From assembly GCA_023375785.1 (NCBI GenBank), contig SZWC01000567.1, positions 88,138 to 152,137 of the forward strand: a stretch of DNA of 64,000 bases, given 5' to 3'. The notes beneath the pieces were generated by a model. It made no database searches, was not told the DNA's origin, and saw nothing but the letters and a program-made list of their open reading frames with translations. Shown piece after piece: positions 1-12,105 of the stretch. The position numbers were made by a program, and so were the translations under genes. The stretch comes from Penium margaritaceum (Eukaryota; Streptophyta; Zygnematophyceae; Desmidiales; Peniaceae). The stretch's first letter is position 1; every line of letters starts with the position of its first letter.

Positions 1-215
1 ATGAGTGCCGGACGTTATCACGGACGTGTGCTCAGATGTAGGGTTTTGTCACAGCGGCAAGGATCACTGAGACTTCAAGGTGTGCTCAAAGCGCAGTTAC
101 TGGCCTCAGCTGGAACGAATGCTGAAAGAGCACATGAAAGCGGCGATGACGGTGGCAAAGCAATAACCTGGTGAGGAAGACCCGGGCGATATTGTTCCAT
201 GTGGCTCTAATACCA
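1..215 (-). mobile_element. 5' internal leader of a minus-strand LTR retrotransposon, cut by the window start
   Basis: These bases lie just inside the LTR at 216-922 when read on the minus strand. They begin with a primer-binding site and then about 200 bases of leader. No gag-like protein could be recognised; the open frames here run on into the LTR and look accidental. The rest of the element lies outside the window. That this is internal retrotransposon sequence is inferred from its position beside the PBS and LTR. Confidence 0.65.
203..215 (-). promoter_or_regulatory. Primer-binding site, initiator-Met tRNA 3' end type
   Basis: The minus strand reads TGGTATTAGAGCC and directly abuts the LTR end at 216. 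The classic plant Ty1/copia PBS, complementary to the 3' end of plant initiator-Met tRNA, is TGGTATCAGAGCC, so there is one mismatch. This would be the priming site for minus-strand DNA synthesis. Confidence 0.8.
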
Positions 216-922
216 TGTCAGAATAATGCAGCCAGAGGAGATGAAAAAGGACAGAAGCAGGCAGAAGGAAAAGGACATGAAGTGCAAGATCTTTGAAAGA
301 ATGACGGAAGCAGGGATGCGTGAGGCGTTGCAAGGAGTTAGTCGCAGAAGTTCGACAAGAAGTGATGTGCCCAACAGAAGTGTGAGATAGACGTGTAACC
401 AGTGAGAGAAAGAGTTGAGGTGAAGCCAACGTGATGGACGAGTGAGAGATGAGCGGAAAGAGTGAGATGGATAGAGCGAACCATCAAGAGTTTGTGAGTG
501 GGTGGCGAGAGCAGGAATGAGCGATGAACGAGGAAGGCAAACACACGACGGCAAATCCGCAGAACCAAAGGCAAACAGGATGAAGCAAACTGTTGTGGTA
601 AAACTAAAAGGGAATGAAAATCCTCCATAGATAAAAAGCAGAACAGGTAAAAGGACAAGCAACAACTTCTTGTGCACTAGCCAGACATGCTTGCGGTCGA
701 ACCGCTTATTAGGAGATTACTCCATAGTGTGCCATTGGTCGGTTCAAACCGTCAACGATTCGTGTAGGGTGGGACCGACATGGTTCATGGCATGGCTGAA
801 TTGTTATTGAGAGTGCTCGGAATATTGGAGAAGAGGTGTAGTTCCAAGCACAGGACAGGACTGGTCTGGAATGAGGGTGACCCCGGTAGTTGTTCTGACT
901 TGACAGAGATACTATTCTGACA
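216..922 (-). mobile_element. LTR (5' LTR of a minus-strand retrotransposon), 707 bp
   Basis: The plus strand begins TGTCAGAATA at 216-225 and ends TATTCTGACA at 913-922, a perfect 10-bp terminal inverted repeat with the TG...CA ends typical of LTRs. A tRNA primer-binding site abuts the left end. Satellite A begins at once on the right, so CACCT (923-927) would be the expected 5-bp target duplication; its partner is outside the window. The left half is clearly related to the LTRs at 15706-16332 and 16671-17285 (same strand) and 12106-12733 (opposite strand), while the right half diverges. Open frames of 100-156 codons inside it are not considered genes. Confidence 0.8.
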
Positions 923-3319
923 CACCTTTCCCTAGCTTGCTCCACCTTTCTCTGGCTTCCTCAACCATTCTCTGGCTTCTTGTACCTTTCTCTGGCTTGC
1001 TCCACCTTTCTCTAGCATACCTCACCTTTCTCTGGCTTGCTGCACCTTTATCTGGCTTGATCCACCTTTCTCTAGCTTGCTCCACCTTTCTCTTGCTTGC
1101 TCCACCGTTCTCTGGCTTGCTTCACCTTTCTCTGACTTGCTCCAACTTTCCCTGGATTGCTCAACCTTTCTCAGGCTTGCTCCACCTTTCTCTGGTTTGC
1201 TCCACCTATCCGTGGATTGCTCCACATTTCTCTGGCATGCTCCACCATTCTCTGGCTTGGTCAACCATTCTCGGTCTTGCTCCACCATTCTCTGGCTTGC
1301 TTCATCGTTCTCTGGCTTGCTCCACCTTTCTCTGGCTTGCTCCACCTTTCCCTGGCTTTCTCAACCTTTCTCTGGCTTGCTCCAACTTTCCTTGGATTGC
1401 TCCACCCTTCTCTGGCTTAAACACCGTTCCCTGGTTTGCTACACCGTTCTCTGCCTTGCTCCACCTTTCCCTGGATTGCTCCACCTTCCTCCGGCATGCT
1501 CCATCATTCTCTGGCTTGCTCTACCTTTCTCTGGCTTGCTCCACCTTTCTCTGGCTTGCTCCGCTCTTTCCTGGCTTGCTTCACCTTTCTCTGCATTGCT
1601 CCACCTTTTTCTGGCTTGTTCCACCTTACCCTGGCTTGCTCCACCTTACCCTGGCTTGCTCCACCAGTCTCTGGCTTGCTCCAGCTATCTCTGGCTCACT
1701 CCACCTTTCCCTGGCTTGCTCCATCGTTCTCTGGCTTGCTCCACCGTTCTCTAGCTAGCTCCACATTTCTCTGTCTTGCTCCAAGTTTCTCTGGCTTGCT
1801 CCTCCTTTCTCTAGTTTGCTCCACTATTTTCTAGCTTGCTCCACTGTTTCTGGCTTGCTCCAACATTCTCTGGCTTGTTCCACTGTTCCCTGGCTTGCTC
1901 CAACTTTCTCTGGCTTGCTCTTCCTTTCTCTGGCTTGCTCCACCTTACTCTGGCTTGCTCCATTGTTCTCAGGCTTGCTCAACCATTGTCTGGCTTGCTC
2001 CATCTTCATCTGGCTTGCTCCACCTTTGTCTAGCCTGCTCCAGAATTGTCTAACTTGCTCCACTGCTCTCTGGCTTGCTCCATCTTCATCTGGCTTGCTC
2101 CACCTTTGTCTAGCCTGCTCCAGAATTGTCTAACTTGCTCCACTGCTCTCTGGCTTGCTCCACCGTTCTCTGACTTGCTCCACTTTTTGTTGGCTTGCTC
2201 TATCTTTCTCAGGCTTGCTCTGCCACTTTCTGGCTTGCTTTACTGTTCTCTGGCTTGCTCCACCGTTCCCTACTTGCTCCACCAGTCTCTGGCTTGCTCC
2301 ACCGTTCTCTGGCTTGCTCTACTGTTCTCAGGCTTGCTCCACCAGTCTCTGGCTTGCTCCACCATTCTCTGGCTTGCTTTACTGTTCTCTGGCTTGCTCC
2401 ACCGTTCCCTACTTGCTCCACCAGTCTCTGGCTTGCTCCACCGTTCTCTGGCTTGCTCTACTGTTCTCAGGCTTGCTCCACCAGTCTTTGGCTTGCTCCA
2501 CCTTTCTCTGGCTTGCTCCACCGTTCTCTTGCTTGCTCCACTGTTCTCTGGCTTGCTCCACCTTTATCTAGCTTGCTCTAACTTTCTGTGGCTTGCTTCA
2601 CCTTTCTCTGGCTTAGTCCACTGTTCTCTGGCTTACTCCACTGTTCTCTAGCTTGCTCTACCATTCTCTGACTTGCTCTACCGTTCCCTGGCTTGCTCCA
2701 TCTTTCTTTGCATTGCTCCATCTTTCTGTGGCTTGCTTCACCTTTCTCCGGAGTGCTCCACTGTTCTCTGGCTTGCTCCACCGTTCTTTGTATTGCTCCA
2801 CCTTTATCTTGCTTGCTCTACCTTTCTCTGTCTTGCTCTACCATTCTCTCGCTTGTTCCACCGTTTTCTGGCTTTCTGTACCTTTTTCTGGCTTGCTCCA
2901 CCTTTCTCTGCTTTGCTCTAGATTCCTCTGGCTCACTCTACCGTTCTCTGGCTTGCTCCACTGTTCTGTGGCTTGCTCTACAGTTCTGTATCTTGATCCA
3001 CCTTTCTCAGGCCTGCTCTTCCGTTCACTGGCTTGCTCTACCGTTCTCTGCCTTGCTCGACCTTTCCATGGCTTGCTCCACCTTTCTCTGGCTTGTTCCA
3101 CCGTTGTCTGTCTTGCTCCACTGCTCTCTGAATTGCTCCACCGTTCTCTACCTTGCTCCACCGTTCTCTGTCTTGCTCCAATTTTCTTTAGCTTGCTCCA
3201 CCTTTCTCTGGCTAGCTCCACCTTTCCCTGGCTTGCTCTACCGCTCTCTTCATTGCTCCACCATTCTCTAGCCTACTCCACCATTCTCTGGCTTGCTCCA
3301 CCGTTCTCTAGCTTGCTTC

Positions 3320-3557
3320 ACCTTTCTCTTGCTTGCTCCACATCTCTCTAGCTTTCTGCACATTCCCCCGGCTAGCTCCAACTTTCTCTGGCATGCTCCA
3401 CCGTTCCCTGACTTGCTCCTCCTTTCTCTGGCTTGCTCCACCTTTCTCTTGCTTGCTCCACATCTCTCTAGCTTTCTGCACATTCCCCCGGCTAGCTCCA
3501 ACTTTCTCTGGCATGCTCCACCGTTCCCTGACTTGCTCCTCCTTTCTCTGGCTTGCA
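3320..3557 (+). repeat. 120-bp tandem duplication inside satellite A
   Basis: A six-unit segment with unusual variants (including CACATTCCCCCGGCTAGCTC) occurs twice in a row at a 120-base offset. Similar two-copy segments are seen around 4830-5070, 5260-5500, 5800-6030, 7500-7720, 8380-8610 and 10270-10520 at about 120 bases, and around 5580-5790, 6050-6240, 6260-6450, 6505-6690 and 9430-9630 at 100 bases. Confidence 0.85.
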
Positions 3558-6500
3558 CCACCTTTCGCTGGCTTGGTCCACCTTTCTCTGGCTTGCTTCA
3601 TCTTTCTCTGGCTTCCTCCAACGTTATCTGGCTTGCTCCATCATTCTCTGGCTTGCTCTACCGTTCTCTGGCTTGCTCCACCTTTCTCTGGCTTGCTGCA
3701 CCATGCTCTAGCTTGCTCCACCTTTCTCTGACTTGCTCCACAGTTTTCTGGCTTTCTCCATATTTTTCTTGCTTGCTCCAACTTTCTCTTGCTTGCTTCA
3801 TTTTTCTCTGGCTTGCTACACTGTTCTCTGGTTTGCTCCACCATTCTCTGGCTTGTTCCACCTTTCTCTGACTTGCTCCACCTTTCTCTGGCTTGCTCCA
3901 CTGTTCTCTGGATTACTCCACCTTTCTCTGTCTTGCTCCACCTTTCTCTGCAATGCTCCACATTTGTTTGGCTTGCTCCACCGTTCTCTGGCTTGCTCCA
4001 CTCTTCTCTGGCTTGTTCTACCATTCTGTGGCTTGCTCCACCGTTCTCTGGCTTGCTCCACTGTTCTCTGGCTTGCTCCACCTTTCTCTAGCTTGCTCCA
4101 CCGTTCTCTACCTTGCTCCATTGTTCTCTGGCTTGCTCCACCATTCTCTCGCTTGCTCCACCATTCTTTGGCTTGCTCCACCGTTCTCTGTCTTGCTTCA
4201 ATCTATTCTGGCTTACTCCACCTTTCCCTTTCTTGCTCTACATTTCTCTGCCTTGCTCCATTGTTCTCTGGCTTGCTCCACCGCTCTCTGGCTTTCCCCG
4301 CTGTTCCCTGGCTTGCTCCACCTTTTTCTGGCTTGCTCCACCTTTCTCTTCCTTGCACCAAATTTTTCTGGCTTTCTACCATTTTCCTTTGCTAGCTCCA
4401 CCTTTCTCTGGCATGCTCCACCGTTTTGACGTGCTCCACCTTTCTGTGGCTTGCACCACCTTTCACTTGCTTGTTCCACCTTTCTCTGGCTTGCTCCACC
4501 TTTCCCTAGCTTCCTCCACTATTCTCTGGCTTGCTCACCATTCTCTGGCTTGCTCCACTGTTCTCTGGGTTGCTCCATTGTTCTCTGGCTTGTTCTACCA
4601 TTCTCTTCCTTGATCCACCTTCATCTGGCTTACTCCACCTTTCTCCGGCTTGCTCCACCTTGCCCTGGCTTGCTCCACCTTTCTCTGGCTTGCTCCACCT
4701 TTCCCTGGCTTGCTCCACCATTCTCTTGCTTGCTCCACCTTTCTCTTGGTTTGTCCACCGTTCTTTGGCTTGCTCCACCTTTACTTGGCTTTTTCCACCT
4801 TTCCCTGACTTGCTCCACCTTTCTCTGGCTTGCTCCACCTTTCTCTGGTTTGCACCAGATTTCTCTGGCTTGCTCCACCTTTCTCTGGCTTGCTCGACCA
4901 TTCTGTGGCTTGCTCCACCTTTCTCTTGCTTGCTCCACCGTTCTCTGGCTTGCTCCACCTTTCTCTGGTTTGCACCAGATTTCTCTGGCTTGCTCCACCT
5001 TTCTCTGGCTTGCTCGACCATTCTGTGGCTTGCTCCACCTTTCTCTTGCTTGCTCCACCGTTCTCTGGCTTGCTCCAAATTTACCTGGCTTGCTCCACCT
5101 TTCTCTGGCTTGTTCTACCATTCTCTGGCTTGCTCCACCGCTCTCTGGCTTGCTCCACCTTTCTCTGGCTTGCTACACCTTTCTCTGGCTTGTTCTACCA
5201 TTCTCTGGCTTGCTCCACCGCTCTCTGGCTTGCTCCACCTTTCTCTGGCTTGCTACACCTTTCTCTACGTTGCTCTACATTCTTTTGGCTTCCTCCACTG
5301 TTCTTTGGCTTGCTCCACTGTTCTCTGGCTTGCTCTACTGTTCCTTGTCTTGATCCACCATTCTCTGGCTTGCTACACCTTTCTCTACGTTGCTCTACAT
5401 TCTTTTGGCTTCCTCCACTGTTCTTTGGCTTGCTCCACTGTTCTCTGGCTTGCTCTACTGTTCCTTGTCTTGATCCACCATTCTCTGGCTTGCTCTTCCG
5501 TTCTCTGGCTTGCTCTACCATTCTCTGGCTTGCTCCATCCTTCCATGGCTTGCTCCACCTTTCTCTGACTTGGTCCACTGTTCTCTGGCTTTCTCCATTG
5601 TTCCCTGGCATTCTTTACCGTCCTCTGACTTGCTCCACTGTTCTCTAACTTGCACTACCGCTCTCTGTCTTGCTCCACTGTTCTCTGGCTTTCTCCATTG
5701 TTCCCTGGCATTCTTTACCGTCCTCTGACTTGCTCCACTGTTCTCTAACTTGCACTACCGCTCTCTGTCTTGCTCCACTGTTCTCTGGCTTGCTTCACCT
5801 TTCTTTGGCTTACTCCAGCTATCCCTGGCTTGATTTACCTTTCTTTGGCTTGCTCCACCGTTCTCTGACTTGCTCCATCATAATCTGGCTTGATCCACCG
5901 TTCTCTGGCTTGCTGCACCTTTCTTTGGCTTACTCCAGCTATCCCTGGCTTGATTTACCTTTCTTTGGCTTGCTCCACCGTTCTCTGACTTGCTCCATCA
6001 TAATCTGGCTTGATCCACCGTTCTCTGGCTTGCTGCACCTTTCCTTGGATTGCTCCATCTTTCTCTGGATTTCTCCACATTTCCTTGGCTAGCTCCTCCT
6101 TTCTCTGGCATGCTCCACCGTTCTCTTACTTGCTCCATCTTTCTCTGGCTTGCTCCATCTTTCTCTGGATTTCTCCACATTTCCTTGGCTAGCTCCTCCT
6201 TTCTCTGGCATGCTCCACCGTTCTCTTACTTGCTCCATCTTTCTCTGGCTTGCACCACCTTTCTCTGGCTTGCTCGACCTTTCCCTGGCTTCTTTCACCA
6301 TTCTCTGGCTTGCTCCACCATTCTTTGGCTTGCTCCACCTTTCTCTGGCTTGCTCCACCTTTCTCTGGCTTGCTCGACCTTTCCCTGGCTTCTTTCACCA
6401 TTCTCTGGCTTGCTCCACCATTCTTTGGCTTGCTCCACCTTTCTCTGGCTTGCTCCACCGTTCTCTTGCTTGCTCCAACTTTTTTTGGCTTGCTCCACCT

Positions 6501-6679
6501 TTCTCTGGCTTGCTCCACCTTACCCTGCCTTGCTCCACCCTCCTTTGGCTTGCTTTACCTTTCGCTGGCTTGCTCCACCGTTCTATGGCTTGCTCCACCT
6601 TTCTCTGGCTTGCTCCACCTTACCCTGCCTTGCTCCACCCTCCTTTGGCTTGCTTTACCTTTCGCTGGCTTGCTCCACC

Positions 6680-7420
6680 GTTCTATGGCTTGCTCCACCT
6701 TTCTTTGGTTTTTCCCACCATTCTTTGGCTTGCTCCACATTTCTATGGCTTCCTCTACCTTCCCATGGCTTGCTCCGCCATTGTCTGGCTTGCTCCTCCT
6801 TTCTATGGCTTGCCCTACCTTTCTCTGGGTTGCTCCACCTTTCTCTGGCTTGCTGCAACGTTCTCTGGCTTGCTCCACATTGCTCTGGCTTCCTCCACCG
6901 TTCTCTGGCTTGCTCTACATTTCCCTGGCTTGCTCCTCCTTTCTCTGGCTTGCTACACCATTCTCTGGCTTGCTCCACCGATTACGGCTTGCTCCACCTT
7001 TCTCTGGCATACTTGACCTTTCCCTGGCTTGCTCTACCTTTCTCTGGCTTGCTCCACCGGTCTCTGGCTTGCTCCACCGTTCTATGGCTTGCTCCACCTT
7101 TCTTTGGTTTTTCCCACCATTCTTTGGCTTGCTCCACATTTCTATGGCTTCCTCTACCTTCCCATGGCTTGCTCCGCCATTGTCTGGCTTGCTCCTCCTC
7201 TCTATGGCTTGCCCTACCTTTCTCTGGGTTGCTCCACCTTTCTCTGGCTTGCTGCAACGTTCTCTGGCTTGCTCCACATTGCTCTGGCTTCCTCCACCGT
7301 TCTCTGGCTTGCTCCACATTTCCCTGGCTTGCTCCTCCTTTCTCTGGCTTGCTACACCATTCTCTGGCTTGCTCCACCGATTACGGCTTGCTCCACCTTT
7401 CTCTGGCATACTTGACCTTT
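6680..7420 (+). repeat. Duplication of about 399 bp inside satellite A
   Basis: A segment with private variants (TTCTTTGGTTTTTCCCACCA at 6701 recurs at 7100) is repeated at an offset of 399 bases, about twenty units with a one-base slip. The two copies differ at only a few places. This is the largest higher-order unit seen in this block. Confidence 0.8.
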
Positions 7421-10400
7421 CCCTGGCTTGCTCTAATGTTCTCTGGTTTGCTCCATCGTTCCCTGGCTTGCTCCCCCTTTCTCTGCCTTGCTCCACCTTT
7501 CCCTGACTTTCTCTACCTTTTTCTGGCTTGCTCCACCTTTCTCTGGCTTGCCCTTCCTTTGTCTGGCTCGCGTCACCTTTCTCTGGCTTGCTCCACCATT
7601 CTATGGCTTTCTCCACCTTTCTCTGGCTTGCTCCACCTTTCTCTGGCTTGCCCTTCCTTTGTCTGGCTCGCGTCACCTTTCTCTGGCTTGCTCCACCATT
7701 CTATGGCTTTCTCCACCTTTCTCTAGCTTGCTCCACCATTCTCTGACTTGCTCCACTGTTTCCAAGCTTGCTCCAACTTTCTCTGGCTTGCTTCACCTTT
7801 TTCTTGCTTACTCCACTGTTCTCTGGCTTGCTTCACCCTTCTCTGGCTTGTTCCACCTTTATATGGCTTTCTCCACCTGTCTCTGGCTTGCTCCACCGTT
7901 TTCTGGCTTGCTCCACTGTTCTCTGGCTTGCTTCACCCTTCTCTGGCTTGTTCCACCTTTATATGGCTTTCTCCACCTGTCTCTGGCTTGCTCCACCGTT
8001 TTCTGGCTTGCTCCATTGTCCTCTGGCTTGGTTCACTGTTCTATGGCTTGCTCCACCATTCTTTGGCTTGCTCCACCGTTCTCTGTCTTGCTCCACTGTT
8101 CTCTTGCTTGATCTACCTTTCTCCAGCTTACCTTACCTTTCCCTGGCTTGCTCTACCTTTCTCTTGCTTTCTGCACAGTTGTCTGGCTTGCTCCACCGTT
8201 CTCTGGCTTGTTCCTGCTGTTCTTTGGCTTGCTCCACCTTTCTCAAGATTGCTCCACCATTCTTTGGCTTGCTCCCCCGTTCTCCTGCTTTCCCCACCTT
8301 CCCCTGGCTAACTCCACTTTTCTTTGGCATGCTCCACTGTTCTCTGATTTGCACCACCTTTCTCTGACTTGCCCCACCTTTCTCTGGCTTGCTTCACCTT
8401 TCTCTGGCTTGTTCCACCTTTCCCTTGCTTTGTCCACCGTTCTCTGGCTTGCTCCACAATTCTCTGGCTTGCTCCATCGTTCTCTGGCTTGTTCCACCTT
8501 TCTCTGGCTTGCTTCACCTTTCTCTGGCTTGTTCCACCTTTCCCTTGCTTTGTCCACCGTTCTCTGGCTTGCTCCACAATTCTCTGGCTTGCTCCATCGT
8601 TCTCTGGCTTGTTCCACATTTCCCTGGCTTGCTCCACCTTTCTCTGGCTTGCTCCACCATTCTGTGGCTTGCTCCACCACTCTCTGACTTGCTCCACCTT
8701 TCTCTGGCTTGCTCCACCTTTCTCTTCATTGCTCCACATGGCTTGCTCTACCATTCTCTGGCTTGCTCCACTGTTCTCGGGCTTGCTTATTGTTCTTTGG
8801 ATTGATCCACCGTTCTCTGGCTTGCTCTTTTGTTCTCTGCCTTGCTCTACCGTTCTCTGGCTTGCTCCACCTTTATATGGCTTGCTTCATCTTTCCTTGG
8901 CTTGCTCCACCGTTCTCTGGTTTGCTCCATTGTTCTCTGGCTTGCTCCACCGTTCTCTCGCTTGCTCTATTGTTCTCTGGCATGCTCAACCGTTCTCTGT
9001 TTTGATCCACTGTTCTCTGGCTTGCTCCACCGTTCTCTGGCTTGCTCCACCGTTCTATTACTTGCTCCACCTTTCTGTTGCTTGCTCCACGTTTCTCTGG
9101 ATTGCTCCACTGTTCCCTGGCCTACTCCACCTTTCTTTGGCTTGCTCCACCTTTCCCTGGCTTGCTCCAGTCTTCTATGGCTTGCTCCACCTTTTTCGAG
9201 TTTTCTCCACCATTCTTTGGCTTGCTCCATCTTTCTCTGGCTTGCTCCACCTTTCCCTGACTCGCTCCACCTTGCTCTGGCTTGCTCCACCTTTCTATGG
9301 CTTGGCCCACATTTCTCTTGCTTGCTCCACCTTTCTGTGGCTTGGTCCACCATTCTCTGGCTTGCTCTACCTTTCTCTGGCTTGGTCCACCGTTCTTTGG
9401 CTTGCTCCACATTTCCCTGGCTTGCTCCACCTTTCTCTGGCGTGCTCGACCATTCTCTAGCTTGCTCCACTGTTCTCTGGCTTGCTCCACCTTTCTTCGG
9501 CTTGCTCCATCTTCCTCTGGCTTGCTCCACCTTTCTCTGGCGTGCTCGACCATTCTCTAGCTTGCTCCACTGTTCTCTGGCTTGCTCCACCTTTCTTCGG
9601 CTTGCTCCATCTTCCTCTGGCTTGATCCACCTTTTGCTCACTTGCTCCACTGTTCCCTGGCTTAGTTCACCTTTCTCTGGCATGCTCCACCGTTCTGTGG
9701 ATTCCTTCAAGGTTCCCTGGCTTGGTCCACCTTTCCATGGCTTGCTCCAACTTTCTGTAGTTTATTCCACCTTTCTCTAGCTTGTTCCACCTTTCTCTGG
9801 CTTGCTCCACATTTTTGTGGCTTGTTCCACCTTTCTCTGGCTTGCTCTACCAATCTCTGGCTTGCTCCGCCTTTCTCTTGATTGCTCGACCCTTTTTTGG
9901 CTTACTCCACCTTTCTTTGGCCTGCTCCACCTTTCTCTTGCCTGCTACACCATTCTCTAGCTTGGTCCACCGTTCTCTAACTTGAACCACTTTTCCCTGG
10001 CTTGCTTCACCTTTCTTTGGCGTACTCCACCTTTCCCCGGCTTGCTCCATCTTTCTCTGGCTTGCTCCACCTGTCTCTGGCTTGCTCCACCGTTCTCTGG
10101 TTTGCTCAGCCGTTCTTTGGCTTGCTCCACCTTCCCCTGGCCTGCTCAACCTTTCTCTGGCCTGCTTTACCTTCTCCTTCTGGCTCCACTTTTCTCTGGC
10201 TTGCTCCACCTTTCCTTGGGTTGATCCACATTTCTCTGGCTTGCTCCACATGTCCTTGGCTTTCTCCACCTTTGTCTAGCTTGCTCCACCATTGTATGGC
10301 TTGCTCCACCTTTCTCTGGCTTGCTCCAACTTTCTTTGGCTTGCTCTACCTTTAACCTGGCTTGCTCCACCTTTCTATAGCTTGCTCCATTTTTCTCTGG

Positions 10401-10734
10401 CTTGCTCCACCATTGTATGGCTTGCTCCACCTTTCTCTGGCTTGCTCCAACTTTCTTTGGCTTGCTCTACCTTTAACCTGGCTTGCTCCACCTTTCTATA
10501 GCTTGCTCCATTTTTCTCTGGCTTGCTCCACCTTTCTCTGGCTTACTCCACCATTCTCTTGCTTGCACTACCTTTCTCGGGCTTGCTCCACCTTTCTCTG
10601 GCTTGCTCTACCTTTCTTTGGCTTGCTCCATCCTTCTCTGGCTTGCTCCACCTTTTGCTGGCTTTGTCCTTCTTCTCAGCTTGCTACATTGTTCTCTAGA
10701 TTGCTCAGCAAATTTCAGCAGCGCAAGAGGTTTC

Positions 10735-11099
10735 ATCCCTACACAAATTTGTTCTAGCCTCGACGCAGCAGCACCTTCTGCTCAGCAGCACCCTCCTCGT
10801 CTGCACAATGATTCACTTGATCATTTTGCTGCATCTCGCGGTGACCGGTACTCAAGCCAAAATTCACAGCATTGGTCCTCATCTCCCTTCTCCCCAACTC
10901 ATCCCTCACTTATCCCNATCCCTACACAAATTTGTTCTAGCCTCGACGCAGCAGCACCTTCTGCTCAGCAGCACCCTCCTCCTCTGCACAATGATTCACT
11001 TGATCATTTTGCTGCATCTCGCGGTGACCGGTACTCAAGCCAAAATTCACAGCATTGGTCCTCATCTCCCTTCTCCCCAACTCATCCCTCACTCATCCC
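10735..11099 (+). repeat. Direct duplication of 182 bp around a single N (likely assembly artefact)
   Basis: Bases 10735-10916 recur as 10918-11099 with about two differences, separated by one N at 10917. The offset (183) is a multiple of three, so the frame is not affected. Best explained as overlapping contig ends that were not merged, or two alleles placed in series. Confidence 0.85.
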
Positions 11100-12052
11100 T
11101 CCTCCGAGGCCAAGTCAACCTTGCAACTCCAAGGCTCTGTTCCTGGTGTATCGGACGTCACTTGTCATCCTTCTTGTTTTTTGAGCCAACAAGTGGAACA
11201 AGCCGTTACTCCACCAGACCTGACCTTGGACAAGGAAGCTTCTCTCAGCCTTCCTACAAGGGCACTGAATATCAGCTGTGGCAGAGTCTCTCCTGTGATT
11301 GGCACAGTGGCAGTGCTTTCCTTTCCCTCTCATCACTCCTCTCACCTCTGCACATGGATCTCTCATGGGAGACGTGTGCTGTGCTAGCGGAAGATGGAAG
11401 CAATGTTATTGTTTGGGAAAACCATGTGCTCACTCTGGTATTCCGAACCTCAATCAACCAGTACAATATGGCGCAGCTCCTCACTGAACAGTATGAATAC
11501 CTTTGCTTGCCACATCGCACCGTCCCAGACTATGAAGATGCCTTCTTCAATATCTACCATCTGCTTCGGGAGCGGCTCCAGTCTTCCTACCTTCATCACC
11601 AACTAAAGACCAACTCCATCCCTGAACTGTGCCATCGTATCCTGCAACAAGCCTGGAGGAAACAGTGGATTGCAAGTGCATGTCAGAAGAACGACAACTT
11701 TCCAGACCTCACTGGAAGAGTGCGTGTTCTCCGCCACACTTCTTCCACCTCCACAGCACAAGAATGGGAAAAACAGGTCTATAAGACCTTGTACCCTGAA
11801 CTGTTGCATGGCTATGGGATCAATGCTACACTGCTTAGAAGTCTCACCTACCTCGGGCCAACAGTATCTGATGAAAGCCTCCGCCTCTACTAGGACCAGA
11901 TCAATCAGGAAATCAGGGAAAGACTCAAGCGAGTCCTTGAATGAAAACTTCATCAGCTGGTGAATGAACTCTTTTCTGACCTTGGGGAAATGTGGAACAG
12001 CTTACTCACGCACTGTAGACTAGAACGTTCACCCATGTGGGAGGACATATAG
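10808..12052 (+). pseudogene. Unrecognised broken coding region upstream of an LTR
   Basis: One frame is open from 10808 to a TAG at 11891-11893. It then continues as plausible protein past that TAG and a TGA at 11942-11944 to a TAG at 12050-12052. The part after about 11340 looks most like real protein, with mixed composition and helix-like stretches such as LLTEQYEYLCLPHRTVPDYE and, past the first stop, INQEIRERLKRVLE. The N-terminal part lies in the duplicated segment and is Ser/Pro-rich in another frame, so the true start is unknown and an upstream frameshift is likely. No family was recognised. It sits directly 5' of a polypurine tract and an LTR, so it may be the 3' internal part (gag-like or captured sequence) of a non-autonomous LTR element. 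A captured host gene fragment is the alternative. Confidence 0.45.
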
Positions 12053-12099
12053 TACCATTAGTACAAGAGGTCACCCTTCTAAAACGTTTTCAGATTCAC

Positions 12100-12105
12100 A
12101 GGGGG
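12100..12105 (+). promoter_or_regulatory. Polypurine tract before a 3' LTR
   Basis: AGGGGG immediately precedes the TGTTGG start of the LTR at 12106. A purine tract here is the usual plus-strand primer site of LTR retrotransposons. It supports reading 10700-12105 as internal retroelement sequence rather than flanking DNA. Confidence 0.6.

Larger units (their letters stand above)
923..10700 (+). repeat. Satellite A, block 1: 20-bp tandem repeat, about 490 units
   Basis: The unit is close to CTCTGGCTTGCTCCACCTTT and repeats in 20-base register over nearly 9.8 kb, with substitutions and a few one-base shifts. Common variants differ at CTTT/CGTT/CATT and CTCTGG/CCCTGG/CTTTGG. The plus strand is about 80% pyrimidine. 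Because 20 is not a multiple of 3, every plus frame reads the same cyclic 20-residue hydrophobic peptide, and every minus frame the same charged peptide, so the block is full of long open frames that are by-products of the repeat. Many pairs of adjacent identical segments 80-120 bp long, and one near 400 bp, occur inside it. Confidence 0.97.

Noticed and set aside
207-677. 156-codon minus-strand frame in the first LTR, and similar frames in the other LTR copies
   Set aside because: They lie within LTRs, are not conserved in length between copies and show no domain.
937-10757. Long open frames in satellite A, on both strands, up to several hundred codons
   Set aside because: All cycle one 20-residue peptide in every frame, which follows from a 20-base unit without stops. 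No start context, codon bias or domain supports a gene.
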